Shown here: piece after piece, positions 1 through 5,462 of the stretch | How the letters are laid out: each line of letters starts with the position of its first letter | How positions within the stretch are numbered: position 1 is the first letter of the stretch | From: Deltaproteobacteria bacterium | GTDB lineage: Bacteria > Desulfobacterota > DSM-4660 > Desulfatiglandales > Desulfatiglandaceae | NCBI GenBank assembly: GCA_003646995.1 | Contig: QMLZ01000104.1 | Location: forward strand, 1 to 9,634 | Direction: 5' to 3' | DNA: 9,634 nucleotides | Position numbers and translations under genes: made by a program | The notes under the pieces: model-generated | Told to the model about the DNA's origin: nothing | Databases searched by the model: none | The model's input: only the letters and a program-made list of their open reading frames with translations

Positions 1-928
1 TGATCCTCTTGCGAGGAGAAAAGGAAAATTTCTCGTTTACAATGATAAAAAACGCATCCTCAAGATATTGGAGATAATTGGCAATAGTTCGTTTACTTCC
101 AGGGAGGTCATTAAGCTTCAATGTTTTTTCGAACTTGCTTATTGAAAATATACTTGAATAGGTTTCCAGAAACTCAGTCATCAAAGCGTCCAGGACATAG
201 CGGGCTTTGATATTATAACGTTCCAATATGTCTCTATAAAAAATTGTTTTGTAATAATTTTGCAAAAGTTTCCGGCGTTCCATTTCGTTAGAGGCCATTA
301 CTACCTCAGGGAAACCACCGTCCCTGATGTACCTGTCGAATGCGGCTAGGATTTTTCCTCTAGCAGGGGTATGAAAAGTTGCGGGTGTGAAGGAAATCTC
401 TTGATACCGAAGATACTCTTTAAATGAGAATGGCAGCATAAGGATATCCTCATACCTTCCACGAAGCTCAGTTGCCACCTCACGGCTCAGGAGCTTTGAA
501 TTGCTCCCCGAAATAATGATCTTGAACCGACGTCGGTTGTGTAATGTGCGAAGCACACGGCTCCAGTCAGAAAGATTTTGCACTTCATCGAAAAAGAGAA
601 AATCGGGGTATTTGCCTGTTAGCTGGTAAAAAACTGAAAAAATTTCGTCTATGCCTTCGCTGCTTAACCCGGCCAGCCGGAAGTCCTCGAAATCTATGAA
701 TAAAATATTTTCTTTTGTATACTGGCCATCCTGCAGAAGCGATTGAACCAACTGGTACATAAAGTAGGTTTTTCCTGCTCTCCTGGGCCCGACAATGGCA
801 AGTATACGAAGAAGGTCTTCAGGTTTAATATCAAGGTTGTTTCGCGGCACTATAAGAGGTAGCTGTGCTTCCTCCAGCCATTCGGCTACAATGCTAAGCA
901 ACGCATTTCTTTTTAGGTTGTTTACCAT
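1..928 (-). CDS. AAA/DUF4143-type ATP-binding protein, C-terminus cut by window edge
   Basis: The frame stays open from ATG at 928 to the left edge (309 codons). Walker A is GPRRAGKT at residues 47-54, Walker B is FLFFDEVQN at about 110-118, and a sensor-like IISGSNSKLLS lies near 138-148. This is followed by the LRGRYEDILMLPFSFKEY stretch and the GGFPEV motif (204-209) typical of the bacterial AAA_14 plus DUF4143 family. Such proteins are usually about 380-450 residues, so roughly the last quarter is missing here because of the window, not because of a break. Their role is poorly known; many occur in accessory or defence islands. The ATG is preferred because no Shine-Dalgarno exists for any start and the promoter places the transcript start at or just before it. 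The gene lies 206 bp downstream of fic on the same strand but has its own promoter and operator-like repeats. Confidence 0.9.
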   Translation of the reverse strand, partial: MVNNLKRNALLSIVAEWLEEAQLPLIVPRNNLDIKPEDLLRILAIVGPRRAGKTYFMYQLVQSLLQDGQYTKENILFIDFEDFRLAGLSSEGIDEIFSVFYQLTGKYPDFLFFDEVQNLSDWSRVLRTLHNRRRFKIIISGSNSKLLSREVATELRGRYEDILMLPFSFKEYLRYQEISFTPATFHTPARGKILAAFDRYIRDGGFPEVVMASNEMERRKLLQNYYKTIFYRDILERYNIKARYVLDALMTEFLETYSSIFSISKFEKTLKLNDLPGSKRTIANYLQYLEDAFFIIVNEKFSFSPRKRI

Positions 929-957
929 AGTAAACAATTTTACAATTAATTGTTTAC
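918..957. repeat. three-half-site operator-like repeat TTGTTTAC / GTAAACAA over the ATPase start
   Basis: TTGTTTAC occurs at 918-925 and 950-957, and its exact reverse complement GTAAACAA at 930-937. The first pair forms a perfect 8-bp inverted repeat around a 4-nt centre. The second pair forms a perfect 9-bp inverted repeat (930-938 with 949-957) around 10 nt. The centre of the first repeat contains the first base of the ATPase start codon and the repeat runs into codons 2-4. The geometry fits a repressor site; the binding protein is unknown and autoregulation is only an inference. Confidence 0.6.
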
Positions 958-964
958 TTGTCAA
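937..964 (-). promoter_or_regulatory. sigma-70 promoter of the ATPase gene, likely giving a leaderless mRNA
   Basis: Reading the minus strand, a perfect -35 TTGACA (964-959) is followed by a 16-nt spacer and a -10 TAAAAT (942-937, five of six consensus bases). Only 8 nt separate the -10 box from the ATG at 928, so transcription should begin at or within a few bases of the start codon. This agrees with the absence of a ribosome binding site. The inverted-repeat half-sites at 950-957 and 930-937 occupy the spacer and the start region, so a bound protein would block RNA polymerase. Confidence 0.65.
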
Positions 965-1044
965 CTATAAGTTGTGGAGAAAGGGTTGTTATGTTTTGTT
1001 TGGTCTGTTTGGGAGAGCGAAAATATCATTCGTTTATTCCATAC

Positions 1045-1122
1045 ATGTCCACGTTATGGACATATCCGTAAAATATGTCCAAAAAAAGTATTTTCTTGGA
1101 CATGTCGTAATTAAGTGTCCAA
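1045..1122. repeat. array of five TGTCC / GGACA half-sites in alternating orientation
   Basis: Half-sites lie at 1046-1050 (TGTCC), 1058-1062 (GGACA), 1076-1080 (TGTCC), 1098-1102 (GGACA) and 1116-1120 (TGTCC), strictly alternating in direction. Pairs form long perfect palindromes: ATGTCCA/TGGACAT with 5 nt between (1045-1063), GGACATAT/ATATGTCC with 7 nt (1058-1080), and ATGTCCAA/TTGGACAT with 13 nt (1075-1103). TTGGACA/TGTCCAA with 13 nt follows (1096-1122). The array lies just downstream of the fic stop and upstream of the ATPase promoter. It is probably a cooperative protein-binding site; no regulator is encoded in view apart from the winged-helix end of Fic. Confidence 0.6.
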
Positions 1123-1134
1123 AACATACCCATG

Positions 1135-2220
1135 TTATTGTGAAAGCAATTCGTAAAGCCTTGTATTAAGATAAAGCATCTCCCTGCCCATCTTCTGGGC
1201 TTTCAATATCCCTATTTTTTCGAGTTGTCTCAAATAATCTGCTGCCGTCTTTCTCTCTGCAATTCCTGCATCCACCAAGAATTGCGCCTTGGTATAAGGC
1301 TGGCGGAAAATTAGCTCTATCAGTTCCTTGGAATATACCCGGCGAGGGAGCTTCTCCTTTGCCAACTCAAGGGTTTCTGTCATCAGGTCCCGAATGGCCA
1401 AAATGCGTTTGCGCGTAAAGAGGGCAGTTTGTTCCACTGCATCCAGCATGTATAGTATCCAAGGCTCCCATAAAGATTTTTCAGTAACCTCTCTGAGAAG
1501 ACGGTAGTAGTGATTTTTGTGCTCAATGATGTATTTGCTCAAATACAACACAGGCAAATCCAGCAGCTCACGGAACACAAGGAACAATATGCTGATGATT
1601 CGGCCAGTCCGCCCGTTACCGTCTAAGAAAGGATGAATGGCCTCGAATTGATAATGAATAATCGCCATCTTTATTAGTGGATCAATAACGTCTTCAGCGT
1701 GGATATATTCCTCCAGGTTCTTTAGTTTATCGCGAATGACAGCCTCTCCTTCAGGTGGGGTGTAAATTATCTGGCCGGTTGCAGCATTCACAATGGCTGT
1801 TCCAGGCACCCGCCGGATTCCTGCTTCATTTTTCTTGATGGTGCAGACGACTCTCACAAAGAGGTTTGTTGAAAGGACTTGGCGTTGTTTCAGCTCCTGG
1901 TAGCCTTCCCAAAGGGCCTCTCGGTACTGTAAGACCTCTTTTGTTGCTGGGTCAATTTTGCTCGTTCTAGCAGTAAAAGCTTTAAAGAGGGCATCATTAG
2001 TGGTGATGACGTTCTCAATCTCAGAGCTTGCTTTTGCCTCTTGAAGTACAATGGAATTTATGAGAATGGACTGGTTTGGGATCGTTTCTCCAAGCCCCTT
2101 TAGTTCTGCAAGGGCACGGCTTGCCCTTAACGCCTTTTTCAAAACGGGTTTCGTCTCGACATCTGCCTTTGGTGGCAGAAGAGGCAAATCGTTATATGGT
2201 TTTTGAGGATCAAAAGTCAT
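1135..2220 (-). CDS. class II Fic-family protein (AMP-transferase) with C-terminal winged helix
   Basis: Full-length Fic enzyme of 361 residues. The catalytic motif HPFLDGNGRTGR is at 196-207, matching HPFx[DE]GNGRxGR with the catalytic histidine at 196. The inhibitory motif SSEIEN at 65-70 fits [S/T]xxxE[G/N] in the N-terminal helix and makes it class II (self-inhibited), as in Shewanella SoFic, which it resembles in layout. Residues 1-85 form the Fic_N domain, about 110-270 the Fic core, and about 295-356 a winged-helix DNA-binding domain. Family members transfer AMP from ATP to hydroxyl side chains of proteins; the target here is unknown. The ATG follows only a weak GAGGG-like site. The hsdM-like remnant ends 19 bp upstream on the same strand, so this gene probably once followed hsdM in a type I restriction-modification operon. 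All motif residues are intact. Confidence 0.93.
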   Translation of the reverse strand: MTFDPQKPYNDLPLLPPKADVETKPVLKKALRASRALAELKGLGETIPNQSILINSIVLQEAKASSEIENVITTNDALFKAFTARTSKIDPATKEVLQYREALWEGYQELKQRQVLSTNLFVRVVCTIKKNEAGIRRVPGTAIVNAATGQIIYTPPEGEAVIRDKLKNLEEYIHAEDVIDPLIKMAIIHYQFEAIHPFLDGNGRTGRIISILFLVFRELLDLPVLYLSKYIIEHKNHYYRLLREVTEKSLWEPWILYMLDAVEQTALFTRKRILAIRDLMTETLELAKEKLPRRVYSKELIELIFRQPYTKAQFLVDAGIAERKTAADYLRQLEKIGILKAQKMGREMLYLNTRLYELLSQ

Positions 2221-2239
2221 ACCCTAACACCCTCAAATT

Positions 2240-2398
2240 TTATCTGATTTGACGTTCAAGTTGATGTGACAGGTCAAATTGCTTTTTGAGGTCACTTGTA
2301 AGCCTTTTCATCTTTTCCTCAAACGGCTCATCATCCTCCTCGGGCGGAGGAGCGCTTACATATCGACCGAGAGTAAAGATGTGGCTCCGACCAGAAGC
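2240..2398 (-). pseudogene. hsdM: C-terminal remnant of a type I restriction-modification methyltransferase subunit (HsdM-like)
   Basis: Translating the minus strand upstream of fic gives 52 residues ending at TAA (2242-2240). They contain FTLGRYVSAP, then EEDDEPFEEKMKRLTSDL, then QFDLSHQLERQIR. This matches the end of HsdM proteins as I know them, where LTPGRYVG is followed by an acidic stretch, FEEKMxxLTxxL and a terminal helix. An in-frame TAG stands directly upstream at 2401-2399 and no sensible start codon lies inside, so the catalytic part is gone. The end lacks the few residues (KNLxGLGY type) that usually follow. Coordinates give the readable part only. No hsdS or hsdR is seen. Identification rests on recalled family features, not a search. 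Confidence 0.7.
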
Positions 2399-2403
2399 CT
2401 ATT

Positions 2404-2429
2404 GCCTCAAATCCTAGATTTGCTTAGGC
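2404..2429. other. hairpin at the broken edge of the hsdM remnant
   Basis: GCCT and AGGC enclose the perfect inverted repeat CAAATC-CTA-GATTTG (2408-2422), with a three-base bulge on one side. On the plus strand it is followed by GTTATTTTTGG, so it could act as a weak terminator in that direction, or be a scar next to the deletion edge. No gene ends here on the plus strand, so a function is not supported. Confidence 0.3.
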
Positions 2430-2487
2430 GTTATTTTTGGAGTTTACTGCCTTGTCCATTTCAGGATAAGTTCTGGGATTATTTTCG

Positions 2488-2514
2488 AAATTTAGTGAAA
2501 TTTATCTAAATTTA
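2488..2514. repeat. three direct AAATTTA repeats at exact 10-bp spacing
   Basis: AAATTTA occurs at 2488-2494, 2498-2504 and 2508-2514, each copy separated by three different bases (gtg, tct). The 10-bp period places all copies on one face of the helix, as in iteron-like or phased A-tract sites. It lies between the hsdM remnant and the trp leader, with no gene close enough to assign it to. It may be a protein-binding or bent-DNA element, or chance in AT-rich DNA. Confidence 0.45.
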
Positions 2515-2768
2515 GTTACTTAGTCAAGAAAATTCGCCTCTTTCGTAGATAAGTCAGAGAGTACTCTAGAGGGAACTTTATCGTATGGTTTTGACACCTG
2601 CCGCTGTCAGAAAGGAATACGGACAAAGAAGCTGTCACAAACTAGCCAAGAGGCTAGGAAACTGGGAGGCTGGGATGCCAGGAGGTGCAAGGTAAAAGAT
2701 GGCTATGTTGCCTGTTGAGGTCTACTCAAGGCTTGACAAACGCTTCAAATTTGCATAGGAATAAAACT
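2515..2768. other. non-coding stretch before the trp leader; no gene seen
   Basis: No convincing reading frame is present on either strand. A perfect inverted repeat CTAGCC-AAGA-GGCTAG lies at 2642-2657. It has the CTAG elements of Trp-repressor operators, but with 8 bp between them instead of the 4 bp of the Escherichia coli site, so I do not call it an operator. TTGACA at 2733-2738 could be a -35 box with TAGGAA at 2756-2761 as a poor -10, but that start would fall after the leader ribosome binding site. The true trp promoter is therefore not fixed; it probably lies between about 2580 and 2740. Confidence 0.4.
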
Positions 2769-2858
2769 ATGGAAATTCGAACTGCTCATCGCGCACTATT
2801 TAACGTGGATTTTTCTTGGTGGTGGTGCCTCATCCATGAGGTGACCCCACCGCATTAA
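2769..2858 (+). CDS. trpL: tryptophan leader peptide with three consecutive Trp codons
   Basis: A 29-residue peptide from ATG at 2769 to TAA at 2856-2858, with AGGA (2757-2760) 8 nt upstream as ribosome binding site. Codons 17-19 (2817-2825) are TGG TGG TGG, the mark of a Trp attenuation leader; the surrounding residues read FSWWWCLIHE. The peptide has no function of its own: the ribosome stalls at the Trp codons when charged tRNA-Trp is scarce. A stalled ribosome would leave RNA region 2 (2840-2850) free, and a ribosome that reaches the stop would cover it. An in-frame GTG at 2805 just before the Trp codons is an alternative start without a binding site. Confidence 0.85.
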   Translation: MEIRTAHRALFNVDFSWWWCLIHEVTPPH

Positions 2859-2913
2859 TATTTTTGAGAAAGTAAGAACCGTGGGGTCACCCAGGTAGGC
2901 CCCACGGTTTTTT
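2818..2913 (+). promoter_or_regulatory. trp transcription attenuator (alternative 1:2, 2:3 and 3:4 hairpins)
   Basis: Region 2, GGTGACCCCAC (2840-2850), is the exact reverse complement of region 3, GTGGGGTCACC (2881-2891), giving an 11-bp antiterminator. Region 3 overlaps the left arm of the terminator hairpin, so the two structures exclude each other. Region 2 can also pair with the Trp-codon segment: GGTGG (2821-2825) with CCACC (2847-2851), and CCTCA (2828-2832) with TGAGG (2837-2841). This gives the protecting 1:2 hairpin. With low Trp the ribosome stops in region 1, 2:3 forms and trpD is transcribed; with enough Trp the terminator forms. No T-box or TRAP site is needed to explain the arrangement. 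Confidence 0.85.
2877..2913 (+). terminator. rho-independent terminator of the trp attenuator
   Basis: AACCGTGGGG (2877-2886) pairs perfectly with CCCCACGGTT (2900-2909) across a 13-nt loop and runs into six T residues (2908-2913). A few more A-U and G-U pairs can extend the base. It ends about 100 bp before the trpD start. Confidence 0.9.
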
Positions 2914-3016
2914 ATTGCTTGTAAACTATTTGAAAAGGGCTGTGGGGCCTGAGGCTCCCAGCCCTTTTTGCGTTGGGCATAACGCACAAAAACCCAAATC
3001 AAAGGAGGATAAAACA

Positions 3017-4114
3017 ATGAAGGAAGCAATTTTAAAAGCAGTGTCCGGGCAAGACCTTTCCGAGCAAGAGATGGAAAAGGTGATGAACCAAATAGTCTCA
3101 GGCCATGCGACCAGAGCGCAAGTAGGGGCCTTTATCACTGCTCTGAGACTCAAGGGTGAAACAGAGGACGAGATAGTGGGCGCCGCTAAGGCCATAAGGT
3201 CCAAGACAAAAAAACTCCGGATCCGTAATGGGCACCTCACTCTTGACCGTGATGAAATCAACATTGACGAGGAGACGATCCTCGATACCTGTGGTACTGG
3301 GGGTGAGGGCACAAAAACCTTCAGCGTGTCCACTGCCACAGCTTTTGTAGTGGCAGGTGGTGGTGTAAAAGTCGCCAAATATGGCCACAGGCCCGTATCT
3401 ACCAGGTGCGGTAGTGCAGATGTACTGGAGGCATTGGGAGTCAACCTTGAAATCAACACCGCCTCGGTGGAACAGTGTATCCAGCAATTGGGTATCGGCT
3501 TCATCTATGCGCCGTTTTTTGAAAGTCCAATGAGGCATGCTGTAAGCGTCCGCCGCGATATTGGTATCAAGTCCATATTCAATCTCCTGGGTCCACTGGT
3601 AAACCCCGCTGCTGCGAACGTACAAGTCCTAGGCGTTTACTCCGCTGATCTTACGGAAAAGATCGCCCGAGTACTTGGCCGTCTCGGCTCAAGGGAGGCA
3701 TTTGTAGTATTCGGCCAAAGCACTCTCGATGAAATCAGCATCTGCGGTCCAACTATCATTTCCCATTTGACCAAGGGATGTGTAAGTACATTCGAGATAG
3801 AGCCAGAGCAATTTGGCCTCCAGCGGGCACAACCCGAGTCCATAAGAGGGGGAAATGCTGAGCAAAACGCACGTATCATCAGGAACGTCCTGGAAGGGGA
3901 GCGCGGACCAAGACGCGATGTGGTGTTGTTGAATGCCGCAGCAGCTTTTATGGCGGCGGGGCTGGACAACGACTTTAATTCCGGATTGGAGAGAGCAAGA
4001 GAATCGATCGACTCAGGGCGCGCAAGAGATAAACTTCAATCTGTCATCAGCTTTACCCAACAATGCGGCCACTTTTCCCGCTGGGAGGCACTTGAACAGG
4101 GGAGCAGCCTGTGA
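3017..4114 (+). CDS. trpD: anthranilate phosphoribosyltransferase
   Basis: Catalyses anthranilate + PRPP to N-(5'-phosphoribosyl)-anthranilate, the second step from chorismate to tryptophan, in the cytoplasm. The ATG at 3017 is set by AGGAGG (3004-3009) 7 nt upstream and gives 365 residues, close to the family length. Residues 1-65 are the helical N-terminal domain. The PRPP loop DTCGTGGEG is at 90-98, the acidic LDE of the metal site at 237-239, and RRDIGIKSIFNLLGPLVNPA at 179-198. An oddity is residues 121-129, KYGHRPVST, where enzymes I recall have KHGNRAVSS. The His and Asn of that motif, near the anthranilate/PRPP site, are Tyr122 and His124 here. The gene sits directly behind a Trp attenuator but without other trp genes in view. 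Its TGA overlaps a GTG that opens a 21-codon frame. Confidence 0.93.
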   Translation: MKEAILKAVSGQDLSEQEMEKVMNQIVSGHATRAQVGAFITALRLKGETEDEIVGAAKAIRSKTKKLRIRNGHLTLDRDEINIDEETILDTCGTGGEGTKTFSVSTATAFVVAGGGVKVAKYGHRPVSTRCGSADVLEALGVNLEINTASVEQCIQQLGIGFIYAPFFESPMRHAVSVRRDIGIKSIFNLLGPLVNPAAANVQVLGVYSADLTEKIARVLGRLGSREAFVVFGQSTLDEISICGPTIISHLTKGCVSTFEIEPEQFGLQRAQPESIRGGNAEQNARIIRNVLEGERGPRRDVVLLNAAAAFMAAGLDNDFNSGLERARESIDSGRARDKLQSVISFTQQCGHFSRWEALEQGSSL

Positions 4115-4176
4115 GAGACGAGATCATCTCGGCCTTTCTGGACATTGCAAGCGCTTTCAGGTATAGGTTCAATTAG
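4111..4176 (+). CDS. tiny frame overlapping the trpD stop (doubtful)
   Basis: GTG at 4111 overlaps the trpD stop as GTGA, a usual form of translational coupling, and reads 21 residues (start RDEIISAFLDIASAF) to TAG at 4174-4176. I do not recognise it. It may be the first codons of a former downstream operon gene cut off by a deletion, or chance. The rest of the gap to 4288 also shows a short hydrophobic frame ending at TGA 4262-4264 without a proper start. No terminator is visible behind trpD. Confidence 0.2.
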   Translation: MRDEIISAFLDIASAFRYRFN

Positions 4177-4288
4177 TTGGAAAGAGTTGTTCAACGCGGC
4201 GTTAATCGCTGTATTACGCCCGTTTAATTTACTAGCAGATGCGGTCAAGAGACGCGTGGCGTGAATTTTGACCCAATGGAGCCCGGGT

Positions 4289-5383
4289 GTGAAAAACCAG
4301 CACATAGCGGATATCTTCAAGGACTTCTATGACAGAATCGCTGCAGACCCTTATGCATACCTTTTCCCCATCGCTGAGATCGTGGGCACAATCATTCTTG
4401 CTGCCATACTGTGGTGGATCTTCAATATCATTGCACGGCGGATAGAAAAAAAATACAGGCACACCGCATTTGTAGAGCGAAATCCCGGGGTGTTCAAATT
4501 GTTCAGGCGCGGCGGCCATCTTACCATCCTGCTGCTTGCAGGAGCGGAATTCCTGGCCATTCTACGTGCGCCCGGGCTCCAAAAGGTATTTTACGCCATC
4601 TTGGTCTTTCTGCTGGCCTCTCTTGGGAAGAACCTCTTGGACATCTTGATTCCTTTCTTGGAAAGGAAAATCGCGGATAAGACCGAAACCAAGGTGGACA
4701 ATGTCATTCTTGACCTTTTCAAAAATTTTTCAGGTTTCATCATCTATACCCTGGGTGCCTTTTTCGCCCTCGACTTACTCGGCTTAAATATCACGCCATT
4801 GGTTGCTGGGGCTGGAGTGGCAGGATTGGCTATCGGCTTTGCCGCTAGGGACACGCTCTCTAACCTCATAGCCGGAATATTGCTCATCATTGACCGGCCT
4901 TTCGAGCTGGGCGATCGAATCGAGGTCTGGTCTGCCCCTAGCAATTCTGCGACGTGGGGGGATGTGATTGACATTGGCATCCGGGCAACGAAGATCCGCA
5001 CTACTGACAACATAGTAATCGTTATTCCTAACAACGAGATCATGAAGAGAGATATTATCAACTATACGGCCATTACAAAGGAAATAAGGGTGCGAATTCA
5101 GATCGGCATTGCTTACGAGGCCGACGTAAGCAAGGCCAAACAGGCCATATCCGACATCGCCTACGAGCTGGACTGGGTAATGAAGGAGCCCCCGGTAAAG
5201 GTAGTAGTAAAAAGCTTCGGTGAATCGTCCGTGAATCTTGAAGCAAGGGTCTGGATAAAAGACCCTAGAAGAAGAATCGACACGATTTCTTACATAACCG
5301 ACAGAGTAAAGGCGGTATTTCAGGAACAGGGAATTGAAATTCCATACCCTAAGAGGGATATAATAATCAGGCATGAGGCATAA
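4289..5383 (+). CDS. MscS-family small-conductance mechanosensitive ion channel
   Basis: Inner-membrane channel that opens under membrane tension to release solutes during osmotic downshock. GTG at 4289 is chosen because GGAG (4278-4281) lies 7 nt upstream; a TTG at 4268 would add seven residues without a good site. The 364 residues show hydrophobic segments at about 25-48, 75-93, 97-118 and 148-167. The pore helix region at 170-205 reads AGAGVAGLAIGFAARDTLSN followed by AGILLIIDRPFELGDRIEV, the MscS signature with its Gly/Ala packing pattern. The beta domain carries GDVIDIGIRATKIRTTDN and VIPNNEI (about 224-251), then the alpha/beta vestibule domain to the C-terminus. With more than three membrane segments it is nearer the longer YnaI/YbdG type than E. 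coli MscS. It has no obvious link to tryptophan synthesis. Confidence 0.93.
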   Translation: MKNQHIADIFKDFYDRIAADPYAYLFPIAEIVGTIILAAILWWIFNIIARRIEKKYRHTAFVERNPGVFKLFRRGGHLTILLLAGAEFLAILRAPGLQKVFYAILVFLLASLGKNLLDILIPFLERKIADKTETKVDNVILDLFKNFSGFIIYTLGAFFALDLLGLNITPLVAGAGVAGLAIGFAARDTLSNLIAGILLIIDRPFELGDRIEVWSAPSNSATWGDVIDIGIRATKIRTTDNIVIVIPNNEIMKRDIINYTAITKEIRVRIQIGIAYEADVSKAKQAISDIAYELDWVMKEPPVKVVVKSFGESSVNLEARVWIKDPRRRIDTISYITDRVKAVFQEQGIEIPYPKRDIIIRHEA

Positions 5384-5451
5384 TGGCTGAGGCGGGAGTC
5401 TGGGAAGTGCGGATCATTGGGCCTCTTGATATCTCACATTTAGAGCAGTAG
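5383..5451 (+). CDS. tiny frame bridging mscS and the aminotransferase gene (doubtful)
   Basis: ATG at 5383 overlaps the mscS stop (TAATG) and reads 22 residues (MAEAGVWEVRIIGPLDISHL and two more) to a TAG at 5449-5451. This stop lies inside the AGGGAA ribosome binding site of the next gene. It could help ribosomes move on to the aminotransferase gene, or be chance. I do not recognise the peptide. Confidence 0.2.
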   Translation: MAEAGVWEVRIIGPLDISHLEQ

Positions 5452-5462
5452 GGAACAAAAGT

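Noticed and set aside
795..1169. Plus-strand frame of 124 codons
   Set aside because: It crosses the minus-strand ATPase start, its promoter and both repeat arrays; no binding site and no recognisable protein features.
2279..2509. Plus-strand frame of 76 codons
   Set aside because: It runs opposite the hsdM remnant and through the AAATTTA repeats; composition follows the AT-rich DNA and no family features are visible.
2642..2657. CTAGCC-AAGA-GGCTAG as a Trp-repressor operator
   Set aside because: The CTAG elements are 8 bp apart instead of 4 and the rest of the operator consensus is missing; kept only as an inverted repeat.
2699..2758. 19-codon frame (MAMLPVEVYSRLDKRFKFA) as a second leader peptide
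   Set aside because: It has no Trp codons, is not linked to a hairpin, and stops just at the trpL binding site; most likely chance.
2733..2761. TTGACA / TAGGAA as the trp promoter
   Set aside because: The -10 match is poor and the transcript would start after the leader peptide's AGGA binding site, which would disable the leader.
2915..3016. N-terminal extension of TrpD by 34 codons
   Set aside because: The upstream start lies at the attenuator terminator, has no binding site, and the added residues are unlike TrpD; AGGAGG fixes ATG 3017.
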